DNA from: an uncultured Bacteroidia bacterium
GTDB lineage: Bacteria > Bacteroidota > Bacteroidia > Bacteroidales > F082
NCBI GenBank assembly: GCA_902802535.1
Contig: CADCML010000001.1
Location: forward strand, 62,001-126,000
Reading direction: 5' to 3'
Length of the DNA stretch: 64,000 nucleotides
Shown here: piece by piece, positions 19,930-27,934 of the stretch
How the letters are laid out: every line of letters starts with the position of its first letter
Numbering within the stretch: position 1 is the stretch's first letter
The notes under the pieces: generated by a model
Database searches by the model: none
Told to the model about the DNA's origin: nothing
The model's input: only the letters and a program-made list of their open reading frames with translations
Program-made: the position numbers and the translations under genes

Positions 19930-21060
19930 TCACAACTTTTTACTTGAACACACAATACTTCTCAATCTCGCTAGACACCTGCTAAACACAAAATATGATT
20001 TGATGCTGAACAGTTTCGTCCAATACCCCATCTTCATGTAACGTTTGGACAATGGGACACCTAAATCTTTACATTCCTTGATATGATGTCGAAAACTGAT
20101 AGTTTTCTTATAATCAACATCGTTTTTCAACAACCAAGAATACATCAAACTCAAACCATATTGTTTATATTGATCAAGCAAATTCACATCCAAATCACCA
20201 GAAAGATTATCAAAAACATCCGCATATGTCCTTGCATACGCTTCTACCCTATTTTTTACTTTCTCGAAACCACTTGCTCTACTATGAGAATCCTTCCTTT
20301 CCAAAATGCAAAACAACACATCTTCGATTGACACACATTTACTATTGGCAATAAATGGAATTATAAGTTGATAGTTTTGTCCGGCTTCTTTTTCATTATG
20401 TAATGATAAAAAAATAACTTGAGATGATTTAATTTGCAAGTTCTTTATATTCAAGAGATTAAAAATGAATTTGTATCAAGTTATTATTTTACTGTTACTA
20501 TATATATTGCGGCCTGGAATGAATTTGTCCAAAAACTTTGTTTTTATAATAAGGCAACCAGGAGTCCATCCAAAACCGTTTTTCAAATAAACCGCATCTT
20601 CAAAAACACTCTCGGGAATTCCATAATTTGCGAAAGAAGAAGTTCTTGTCACTTCAAGTGTTAGTTCATCTATGTACTCCTTCCTACACCTTGCTATACC
20701 CACCTCATCATCGTAATCCTGCAAAACACTAACAAATTTCTCTATTGATTCAGGCTCTTTATACCAATCATTAGAATCAGGCCATGACAAAAACTCTCCA
20801 TCGACCAACTTTAATGCTCTATTTATTGCGACTGACACCCCTGAATTTTCCTGATGCAAATACATCAACTCGTACCCTTTTTGTTCAAACAATGGTATAT
20901 AACCCCTTATCACTTCACGCGTGTTGTCAGTTGATCCATCATCCACAATGATCATCTTAATCATTGGATATGTCTGATTCAAAACAGAATCCAACAACCG
21001 ATGGATGAAACTGGCAATATTATATGCTGGAGTAATCAGGTTAACTAATCCTTCAATCAT
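19930..21060 (-). pseudogene. Family 2 glycosyltransferase interrupted by a 99-bp insertion
   Basis: Two collinear ORFs in the same reading frame. The first (20476-21060, 194 codons) has LVNLITPAYNIASFIHRLLDS, IIVDDGSTDNTREV and a DSNDWY acidic motif, then stops after GRNIYSNSK. The second (19930-20454) resumes with EAGQNYQLIIPF and ERKDSHSR, the middle and late blocks of the same GT2 subfamily. Taking out the inserted element plus one copy of a TAT duplication (102 bp) gives IYNEKEAGQNYQL and one frame of about 342 residues, a normal length. As it stands, the enzyme should be inactive unless the TGA inside the insert is read through. Confidence 0.82.
20400..20498. mobile_element. 99-bp MITE-like element with terminal inverted repeats
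   Basis: The ends are inverted copies. Positions 20407-20422 (TAAAAAAATAACTTGA) match the complement of 20476-20491 at 15 of 16 bases, and the pairing extends to the outer GTAA/TTAC tips (about 19 of 23). A TAT occurs immediately outside each end (20397-20399 and 20499-20501), a possible 3-bp target duplication. The interior is AT-rich and non-coding. It splits a glycosyltransferase. No transposase is nearby, so it would depend on an enzyme supplied elsewhere. Confidence 0.7.
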
Positions 21061-21061
21061 A

Positions 21062-21184
21062 TCACAATCCGTTTTCTTTCACAATGATTTCCGCTGGCGT
21101 TCCCAAGTCGCGAAGGCTTCCCAAACAGCGGTCGTACCTTTTCTTTCCGTTATTGGTTACTACTATGGCGAATATCTTCTGCAT
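21062..21184 (-). pseudogene. N-terminal relic of a family 2 glycosyltransferase
   Basis: A 40-codon frame starting MQKIFAIVVTNNGKK, then YDRCLGSLRDLGTPAEIIV, ending at TGA just where the GT2 consensus would continue into the DNGSTD motif. It has the first beta strand and first helix of a GT-A domain only. The next glycosyltransferase starts 1 bp after it. It looks like what is left after a gene was replaced by its neighbour. Confidence 0.72.
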
Positions 21185-21203
21185 ATTTTTAAAAAAATCA
21201 CTT

Positions 21204-22169
21204 TTATTTAAAAATCACACATTTTACTCGCGAAATACAATACTTGATCGATTTTTTCATATCATAACACATAAATTTAAAACACTTCTTTTTATAATGT
21301 GTCATATACTTCTTTACATAATAAACCACAACAACACATCCCATATACGAATGCTCAATTTCAATCCTCTGTTGTTGAAATTTCTTGTAATCCAAAAATT
21401 TTTCAGACAACTGGGAAGGTCGTCTGGAAGAACGAAAGACTTGAACTTCTGGATTCAAAATACAGAATTCATTGAAACGCTGTTCGGATACACATACGCT
21501 ATCTGGAATGCCCACCTGTTGACAGCCATGTAGTCTGTATTGTATCAATGGCTCATCAATATAGCCTAAAGTCCCCTCATGTATCGCAATCAAGGCGATG
21601 GCTTCATCATGCAAAGACCTATTAGAACAATACTGAGAAAAAACCATTTTGCCCTTAATCGCCATTGTCGCCCCTGTCGCATGGTTGTCAGGATAAAAAA
21701 CAGCCAACTCACACCCTGCATCAAAATAATCCCTGTATTTTTGGGAGAATCCGACCCTGTCAAACAACATATCCACAGTCGCCAACTTCCCCTCTCCATT
21801 TATCAATTCCGCATTAGTAAAAACAACCGACTTGTCTGCATGCTGTTCAAACCACTTTACGATAGTTTTCACCTTATGCGGATGCCAAACATCATCCTGA
21901 TCGGACAAGAATATTACATCACCACGACATAAATCAACGGCTTCCTGGAAATTGGCACACACGCCAAGAGTGGTTTCATTGCAAAAGACACGTATCTCGA
22001 CAAGTGACTTTTCTTTAATTCGATTGATAATCTGAAGTGTCTCATCAGTACTTCCGTCATCACAAACCACAATCTCATCGACAGGCATGGTCTGATTCAA
22101 TATCGACAGGATTTGTTCCTCTATATACTTGGCACCATTATAAGTGCATAAAGCGACTGAAAGTTTCAT
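21204..22169 (-). CDS. Family 2 glycosyltransferase
   Basis: 321 aa. LSVALCTYNGAKYIEEQILSIL, EIVVCDDGSTDETLQI and the DXD-like IFLSDQDDVWHPHKV near residue 90 are typical of the rhamnosyltransferase-like GT2 branch. It also has ATGATMAIKG and SLHDEAIALIA, the late acceptor blocks of that branch. It follows the GT92 gene in the operon. Confidence 0.9.
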   Translation of the reverse strand: MKLSVALCTYNGAKYIEEQILSILNQTMPVDEIVVCDDGSTDETLQIINRIKEKSLVEIRVFCNETTLGVCANFQEAVDLCRGDVIFLSDQDDVWHPHKVKTIVKWFEQHADKSVVFTNAELINGEGKLATVDMLFDRVGFSQKYRDYFDAGCELAVFYPDNHATGATMAIKGKMVFSQYCSNRSLHDEAIALIAIHEGTLGYIDEPLIQYRLHGCQQVGIPDSVCVSEQRFNEFCILNPEVQVFRSSRRPSQLSEKFLDYKKFQQQRIEIEHSYMGCVVVVYYVKKYMTHYKKKCFKFMCYDMKKSIKYCISRVKCVIFK

Positions 22170-22197
22170 AAAGCCTTCTACCAGAACAATGTATGAT

Positions 22198-23235
22198 TCA
22201 AATACTTCTTCCTATCAAAATCCTTTTCACCCATAAATATGAGTTCAACAAAAATTCTTCAAGGCGATACTCACGGCTTTCTCTGCCATCTGATATATCA
22301 ATACCAAATTTCTTTTCTGTTTTATACTTCCTTCGATACTCCTTGTAACACCAACTCACCAATAAATGGTGAGCAAACATCCACCATTTAATAACGTCTT
22401 GAATTATAGATAAAATTTGGGTTTCAGGGCTTACACGTTTTATGAAAAGAAGTTTCTTTAAACTGATACGATTAAACCTAAAAAAACGAGCATATGAGTG
22501 ATAATAGCGGTTGGAATCGGCTCCAGGACGATGCACTTTCACTCCATATTCCGTAATCGTTTTCGTAACATAATGCGCCAAAAAACAAGTAGTATGACTT
22601 ATCTTAGCCCATGGAAGATTTCTTACTTCTATTCCTAAATCATTACACACGCTATGTAAACCGGCTGGTGTATGAGCTGTAGACCACCATGGCATTTCGC
22701 CACATGGTTTATTCCAATCAATGGGCAAGCCTTTACGGACTATACTCTTAATATGCGCGTTATCAGGAATAGTAATATAGCCCACTTTGAAATCTAACGG
22801 CTCTATCGGATGCTTGAAACGCTCTCTGACATCTCTCCCATCGGACGTGAGTTGCCCATCATCACCATAACACAGCCAATTCAAATGTACAGCCTCGAAC
22901 CGTTGCTTGTCAGATAAAAAGTCACAAATATTCATCCGTGGTTCTGTGAATGTAATGAATTCATCAATGTCAATAAAAGCACACCAATCAAAATCCTCTT
23001 GCTCATAGCATTGCTGATAGACCACCATCTGCATTTTGGTCATACCACGCACATCATGAATAGTGATTTGACCTTCAATATCCGTCCCGCGAAACACATC
23101 TGTAATGCGTTCGCCATCAATATCGTTATTGTCATAGATATGCAAATGTACAAAACCAATATCCAAATGGTACTTTGCCCATTCATAAATATATTGATTT
23201 TCTTGTTTCGCTATGGCGCAAATAACACACTTCAT
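22198..23235 (-). CDS. Family 92 glycosyltransferase
   Basis: 345 aa. MKCVICAIAKQENQYIYEWAKYH is the standard GT92 start, followed by HLHIYDNND and WCAFIDIDEFITF with the DXD metal site near residue 93. A later IKSIVRK segment and the SHTTCFLAHYVTKTI block also fit. Family members in bacteria are typically galactosyltransferase-like, but the sugar here is unknown. It is the first glycosyltransferase after the export permease. Confidence 0.88.
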   Translation of the reverse strand: MKCVICAIAKQENQYIYEWAKYHLDIGFVHLHIYDNNDIDGERITDVFRGTDIEGQITIHDVRGMTKMQMVVYQQCYEQEDFDWCAFIDIDEFITFTEPRMNICDFLSDKQRFEAVHLNWLCYGDDGQLTSDGRDVRERFKHPIEPLDFKVGYITIPDNAHIKSIVRKGLPIDWNKPCGEMPWWSTAHTPAGLHSVCNDLGIEVRNLPWAKISHTTCFLAHYVTKTITEYGVKVHRPGADSNRYYHSYARFFRFNRISLKKLLFIKRVSPETQILSIIQDVIKWWMFAHHLLVSWCYKEYRRKYKTEKKFGIDISDGRESREYRLEEFLLNSYLWVKRILIGRSI

Positions 23236-23266
23236 AACAACTATACTTTTATTGTTTATATATGCT

Positions 23267-24145
23267 TTACACCGTATCCATAAAGCTCTTCTGCACCTTG
23301 TTGAAAATCAGGATGCCAAAGAAGAGGACGACGAGCATGAATACGAAACTATAGGCTAACCAGCCCCAGCCGATAAACTCGCCTGCACTTAAGGCACCGT
23401 GCTTGAAGGTCTCGATGACAGGGGTCACGGGATTGAGGCACATGAGAGTTGACAAGTCGATACCGAATTTTTGTTTCCCCGCCACCTGACTCAAAGGATA
23501 AACAATAGGCGTGGCATACATCCAAAGCGACACGAAGAAGGAGAACAGAATCTGCAAGTCACGATACTTGGTCGTCATGGAAGAAATGATGATTCCGAAG
23601 CCTAAGGCCAGACCTGCCAACATCACCACCAAAAGCGGGAAAAGCAGCAAATACCAATTGGGACTTGGTGCCTGCCCAATGATGGCGTAATAGATGTAAA
23701 CCATCACAAACAAACCCAGCTGTATGCCGAAACGCACCAAGTTGCTGATAATGCTCGACAATGGCATAATCATCCTCGGGAAGTAAACCTTGCCGAAAAT
23801 GCCCGCGTTAGAAACAAATGTGTTTGAGGCCTTGCCCAAGCAGTCGGAAAAATACTGCCACATGGCTATGCCTCCCAAATAGAACAAGGGTTGCGGGATG
23901 CCGTCGGTAGGGATGCCAGCGATGCCGCCGAACACCACCATATACATGATGACCGTAAAGGCCGGTTGAATGATCCACCAAAGCGGACCCAAGATGGTTT
24001 GCTTGTATTGCACCGTTATCGTGCGCTTCACAAAAAGAGTCAAAAGGTCACGATAATCCCATATTTCTTTCAGATTCACCTCAAAAAGCTTGTTCCGAGG
24101 TTTGATGATGGTGGTCCAGTTTTCGTTTTCAGCAGTCTGATTCAT
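23267..24145 (-). CDS. wzm: ABC transporter permease for polysaccharide export, Wzm type
   Basis: 292 aa from the ATG at 24145 (MNQTAENENWTTIIKP); the frame extends to a GTG at 24262 but without homology-like sequence. An amphipathic start (LKEIWDYRDLLTLFVKRTITVQYKQT) precedes about six hydrophobic segments, including PLWWIIQPAFTVIMYMVVFG and LVRFGIQLGLFVMVYIYYA, as in O-antigen/teichoic-acid ABC-2 permeases. It pairs with the ATPase at 6007-7287. Confidence 0.92.
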   Translation of the reverse strand: MNQTAENENWTTIIKPRNKLFEVNLKEIWDYRDLLTLFVKRTITVQYKQTILGPLWWIIQPAFTVIMYMVVFGGIAGIPTDGIPQPLFYLGGIAMWQYFSDCLGKASNTFVSNAGIFGKVYFPRMIMPLSSIISNLVRFGIQLGLFVMVYIYYAIIGQAPSPNWYLLLFPLLVVMLAGLALGFGIIISSMTTKYRDLQILFSFFVSLWMYATPIVYPLSQVAGKQKFGIDLSTLMCLNPVTPVIETFKHGALSAGEFIGWGWLAYSFVFMLVVLFFGILIFNKVQKSFMDTV

Positions 24146-24285
24146 TTCAAAAAAGAGTAAAAGCTTCGCTTCTTGACTCACATCAAGAGAGCATAAATTT
24201 TTGAAGATGAGCCACTTGTCCAAAATATAAGATAGTGGCATTATGAAACGTAATCCTAGCACTATATTGCTAAGATTTCAGCTGG

Positions 24286-24293
24286 CAAAATTA
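24286..24293 (-). promoter_or_regulatory. Probable promoter, Bacteroidota -7 box (TAATTTTG) before the export permease
   Basis: On the minus strand TAATTTTG lies about 140 bases upstream of the permease ATG, inside the 186-bp non-coding gap that separates it from the sugar transferase gene. It fits the TAnnTTTG consensus; no clear -33 element is visible. It would drive the long export and glycosyltransferase part of the operon. Confidence 0.5.
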
Positions 24294-24331
24294 CAGATTA
24301 TTTTTCAATAAAAAAACTTATAGTCGCTTTT

Positions 24332-25453
24332 TTATTTCGACCGCTTCCCCCTAAAGAGAATGTTGCCCATGATCCTCCAAAAATAATTCCAATCCGTGCG
24401 TAGGGGATGCTCCAAATATGCTATCAGATATCGTTTCTCGTTCTCCTGAATTTCATCAAGGGTTTCAGGCATGTCAACATAAAATGGAGGTATAAGTCCA
24501 GGCTTTGTTTTTATCCTAAGTTCTTGCAACTCTTTAGTGTACAAATTGAAATACTGTTGGCTTAGAGGCCTCACACCCACCAATTTCATCTGCCCTTTCA
24601 GCAAATTGACTATCATTGGCAATTCGTCGAGCCAGGTCTTTCGGAGGAAGCGTCCCCATTCGGTCACCCTATAGTCGTCGCGGAACTTGCCACCCACATC
24701 CAAGTCATTGTTTTCATAGATATAAGTTTGCAAATACTCGGAATAGGCATACATCGTCCTGAACTTGAACACATTAAACAGATTGCCGTCTTTTCCGACT
24801 CTCCTCAGACGAATCAAAACGCCATAGGAATGTTGTTCGGTACTGGGAAGACGTTTCTTTTGGGCAATCACACAATAACGGTCGTGGATGTATTGCTCTC
24901 CGACCACATCGAAGCCACAATAATACAATCTGCCCAGCACTTCAGGTCTCGGGAAAACCTTCCTCACCCTTCGCGTACAGAAGAAATAGAATCGGCGCGT
25001 CAATCCAAGTTTCGGACACACCCTATGCCACAGAAAATCAAAGAAATAGATAATGTAGGCAATAATTTTCGGATACTTACTGAAAATTTGCGCCCGACGC
25101 TTTTGTGACGTATCGAAAGCACAGAAAAAATATCCATCCTGCTTCAGCTTTTTATTGGCTTTGCACAAGCATTGGTTCAGATGACGGACGGCATTCAGAT
25201 GTTCCTTAGCAAAAAGCACTTCGGCTTCGCCGTCAGGAACCGCCCAAGTTTTCTCGGCAAAATCGTTGAGCCATTTTGAACGTTCGGGGCTTCGTGGTGT
25301 TTCGGCCACACTAATCAATTCGCGGAGTTGCTCTGGGGCTTGGTCAAACTCAAACCTCGGGGCATGTTGGGTTTCGGTCACGGCAAGGTATTCCATTACC
25401 TCGTCGTAATTATCGCGAGCAATCATATTGCTGATAAATGACCTAATTCCCAT
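24332..25453 (-). CDS. Initiating sugar transferase with methyltransferase-like N-terminal region
   Basis: 373 aa. The C-terminal half (about 205-373) is a bacterial sugar transferase: LIRLRRVGKDGNLFNVFKFRTM, the DELPMIVNLLKGQMKLVGVRPL block and KPGLIPPFY. It should move a sugar-1-phosphate onto undecaprenyl phosphate and start chain assembly. The N-terminal half lacks the usual run of transmembrane helices; it shows KKLKQDGYFFCAFDTSQKRRA, a hydrophobic IIAYIIYFFDFLW stretch and EVLGRLYYCGFDVVGE, resembling part of an SAM-methyltransferase fold. The same two-part layout occurs in other Bacteroidales. Its stop is upstream of the permease promoter. Confidence 0.85.
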   Translation of the reverse strand: MGIRSFISNMIARDNYDEVMEYLAVTETQHAPRFEFDQAPEQLRELISVAETPRSPERSKWLNDFAEKTWAVPDGEAEVLFAKEHLNAVRHLNQCLCKANKKLKQDGYFFCAFDTSQKRRAQIFSKYPKIIAYIIYFFDFLWHRVCPKLGLTRRFYFFCTRRVRKVFPRPEVLGRLYYCGFDVVGEQYIHDRYCVIAQKKRLPSTEQHSYGVLIRLRRVGKDGNLFNVFKFRTMYAYSEYLQTYIYENNDLDVGGKFRDDYRVTEWGRFLRKTWLDELPMIVNLLKGQMKLVGVRPLSQQYFNLYTKELQELRIKTKPGLIPPFYVDMPETLDEIQENEKRYLIAYLEHPLRTDWNYFWRIMGNILFRGKRSK

Positions 25454-25465
25454 GTCGTCAACGAA

Positions 25466-26596
25466 TTACTTCTTAAGAAAAGCACGCACGGCATCACAAA
25501 TCATATCCTGATCAGCCTCTGTGAGGTAAGGATGTATTGGCAATGAAATCACCGTGTCAGCCAACTGGTCGGAAATGGGGCAACGGTTGTCGTTGGGATT
25601 CAAGTAATTGAACGCAGTCTGACGATGCATCGGAATGGGATAATAAATGGCCGTCGGGATGTCAAGGGCTTTCAAAGCAGCTTGCAATCCGCCCCTAATT
25701 TCCTTGTTCTCAACCTGAAGCGTGTATTGTGCCCAACTGGAATAGAAGTTTTCGGGAACGATAGGCGTCTTTACCACATCTTTCAGTTTTTCAGTATAAC
25801 GTTCCGCCACCTTATTCACATCCACCAGCTCATGGTCGGCGAAAGCCTTCAACTTGACCAGCAAAACTGCCGCCTGAATGCTGTCCATGCGGGAGTTCAT
25901 GCCGATGCGGACATTGTCGTAACGGTCGCTGCCCTTGCCATGGATGTGGTATGAATCAAGCAGTTGGGCCCAATCGTCATTATTGGTGAACACCGCGCCG
26001 CCATCGCCATAGCAACCAACGGGCTTTGCTGGGAAAAACGAAGTTGTGGAAATATCGCCGAAGGTGCAGGCTTTCTGGTTACCAATACGGCCACCGAAAC
26101 CCTGGGCACCGTCTTCCAGAACATAAAGATTGTATTTCTTCGCTATCTCGCGGATGGCATTGAAATCGGCAGGCAAACCAAACAAATCCACAGCGATAAT
26201 GACGTGAGGCGTATGTTTTCCAGCCTTCAAGGTCTGCTCAATCTTTCGTTCAAGGTCGGCCACATCCATATTAAATGTGTCCTTGTCGACATCCACGAAA
26301 ACAGGCGTCGCGCCTTGCATAACAATCACTTCCGCCGAGGCGAAGAAGGTAAAACTCGGCACAAAGACAGCATCACCAGCCTTCACATCCCAAACTTTCA
26401 GGGCCAACAGCAAGGCATCTGTGCCGCTATTACAGGCTATACAATGCTTTACACCGACATACTCGGCAAAAGCCGCTTCCATTTCCTTGATCTTTGGCCC
26501 CATAACGTAGGCCGACGAGGCAACCACGTCAAGGATAGCCTTGTCCATTTCGTCCTTCATGACGGTATATTGCGTCTTTAAATCTCTGAATTGCAT
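25466..26596 (-). CDS. wbpE: WbpE/PorR-like UDP-sugar 3-aminotransferase
   Basis: 376 aa. It starts MQFRDLKTQY, with HCIACNSGTDALLLALK, the VLEDGAQGFGGR aspartate segment and the PLP lysine in TSFFPAKPVGCYGDGGA (about residue 185). This subgroup of DegT/DnrJ enzymes makes UDP-3-amino-2-acetamido-glucuronate. It overlaps the WbpD-like acetyltransferase by 19 bp, which supports the assignment. In Porphyromonas gingivalis the PorR homologue is needed for A-LPS and type IX cargo anchoring. The matching oxidation steps (WbpA, WbpB) are not in this window. Confidence 0.85.
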   Translation of the reverse strand: MQFRDLKTQYTVMKDEMDKAILDVVASSAYVMGPKIKEMEAAFAEYVGVKHCIACNSGTDALLLALKVWDVKAGDAVFVPSFTFFASAEVIVMQGATPVFVDVDKDTFNMDVADLERKIEQTLKAGKHTPHVIIAVDLFGLPADFNAIREIAKKYNLYVLEDGAQGFGGRIGNQKACTFGDISTTSFFPAKPVGCYGDGGAVFTNNDDWAQLLDSYHIHGKGSDRYDNVRIGMNSRMDSIQAAVLLVKLKAFADHELVDVNKVAERYTEKLKDVVKTPIVPENFYSSWAQYTLQVENKEIRGGLQAALKALDIPTAIYYPIPMHRQTAFNYLNPNDNRCPISDQLADTVISLPIHPYLTEADQDMICDAVRAFLKK

Positions 26597-27147
26597 AAAC
26601 TTAACTCTCCATTGTTTTCTTTATACTTCCGACCACAACCGCACTGCAACGAAGCATTCAAACGCTTGCCACATTCGCACACCCAACCGATTTGCCGGGC
26701 GGGAACGCCTGCCATCAACGCGTAAGGCTTCACATCCTTGGTCACCACAGCGCCTGCTGCGACGAGAGCACTTTTGCCGACCGTATGGCCGCAAACCACC
26801 GTGCAATTGGCACCCAACGAGGCACCTTCGCAAATCTTGGTCTTGGCATACACGCCATGTACAGGAAAATGCGCGCGAGGTGTGGTCACATTGGTGAAAA
26901 CGCAACTCGGCCCGCAAAACACATTGTCCTCAATTTCAACGCCTTCGTAGATAGATACGTTGTTTTGAACTCTTACACCGTTGCCAATTTTCACGTTGTT
27001 GCCCACATTCACATTCTGGCCGAAAGAGCAGCCTTCGCCGATAACCGCACCTGACTGGATATGGCAAAAATGCCAAATCTTCGTGCCTTTGCCAATGCTC
27101 ACATTGTCATCGACATAGCTGCTTTCGTGTATGTAGTAGTCATTCAT
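26578..27147 (-). CDS. wbpD: WbpD-like UDP-3-amino-sugar N-acetyltransferase
   Basis: 189 aa from the ATG at 27147 (MNDYYIHES). It is built of left-handed beta-helix hexapeptide repeats (IGKGTKIWHF, IGEGCSFGQNVNVG, IGNGVRVQNNVSIYEGVEI) with the conserved DNVFCGPSCVFTNV loop. After the helix, a small zinc-ribbon-like tail carries CECGKRL and CGCGRKY. It should acetylate the 3-amino group made by the neighbouring aminotransferase. The overlap with that gene indicates coupled translation. Confidence 0.88.
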   Translation of the reverse strand: MNDYYIHESSYVDDNVSIGKGTKIWHFCHIQSGAVIGEGCSFGQNVNVGNNVKIGNGVRVQNNVSIYEGVEIEDNVFCGPSCVFTNVTTPRAHFPVHGVYAKTKICEGASLGANCTVVCGHTVGKSALVAAGAVVTKDVKPYALMAGVPARQIGWVCECGKRLNASLQCGCGRKYKENNGELSLCNSEI

Positions 27148-27167
27148 TTCCAGATAATTACCTTTGA

Positions 27168-27890
27168 TTATTCCCACCCAGAGGCCAGCACGTCGGCGAT
27201 GTGAATCACCTTGATGGGCAGACCTTCCTTATTGATATACGCCTTTTGGTGCATGAGGCATGTCATGTCAGTCGAAACGATGTACTCGGCACCCGTGTTC
27301 AAGGCATTTTTCACCTTGTGGCTTGCCATACCCATTGCCAAGGTCTCTTGATTCACCTCCAACGAGAAATCGGCACCACAGCACATATCGGTCTGCTTCA
27401 TCTCCACCAATTCCAAACCTCTCACTTTCGAAAGCAGTTGACGCGCTTCCTTGCCCAAACCCAAGCCACGCAAGGCACTACAACTGTCGTGGAAGGTCAC
27501 CTTATAGGGGAACTCCGCCCCGAAATCGTCGAAATGCACCTTGTTGACCAAAAAATCAGTCAGCTCGTAGACATTGGCCACCATACGTTTGAAATTCAAG
27601 TGGTTGGCCGTATTGAAAAAAAGCTCGGGATAACGCTTCTTGATGTAGTAAACACATGCCGCCGACGGAGCCACCACTGGACCATCGCATGAAAAATCGT
27701 TGAGGAACTTGTCGCCTAACTCCTTCGCTTCTTCCAGAAAACCAGCATGATACGCAAAGCGTCCGCAACAAGTCTGCTCAGGATTGTACTCCACCTCCAC
27801 GCCCGTGCGCTGCAACACTTTCATGGTATTGGCAGCCACCTCCGGAAAGAACTGGTCGACGAGACAAGGTACAAACAATTCTACATTCAT
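27168..27890 (-). CDS. LutA/GlcF-type (Fe-S)-binding protein, orphan
   Basis: 240 aa from the ATG at 27890 (MNVELFVPCLVDQFFP). It contains two CCG-type cysteine domains: PEQTCCGRFAYHAG with a later SAACVYYIKK, and HDSCSALRGLG with DMCCGADFSLE. This is the LutA / YkgE family of lactate or glycolate oxidation complexes. The partners LutB and LutC are not adjacent: upstream is aroA and downstream the WbpD-like gene. Its role here is therefore unclear. Confidence 0.85.
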   Translation of the reverse strand: MNVELFVPCLVDQFFPEVAANTMKVLQRTGVEVEYNPEQTCCGRFAYHAGFLEEAKELGDKFLNDFSCDGPVVAPSAACVYYIKKRYPELFFNTANHLNFKRMVANVYELTDFLVNKVHFDDFGAEFPYKVTFHDSCSALRGLGLGKEARQLLSKVRGLELVEMKQTDMCCGADFSLEVNQETLAMGMASHKVKNALNTGAEYIVSTDMTCLMHQKAYINKEGLPIKVIHIADVLASGWE

Positions 27891-27934
27891 GACGTTCGTG
27901 CACAAAAAATCGTGCAAAATTACGAAAATTATCC

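Noticed and set aside
20407..20491. Inverted repeat as a transcription terminator between two genes
   Set aside because: The loop is over 50 bases, no T tail follows the arms, and the two flanking ORFs are halves of one glycosyltransferase in the same frame.
24146..24262. Longer wzm starting at a GTG
   Set aside because: The extra 39 residues are not permease-like and the ATG at 24145 fits the usual length.
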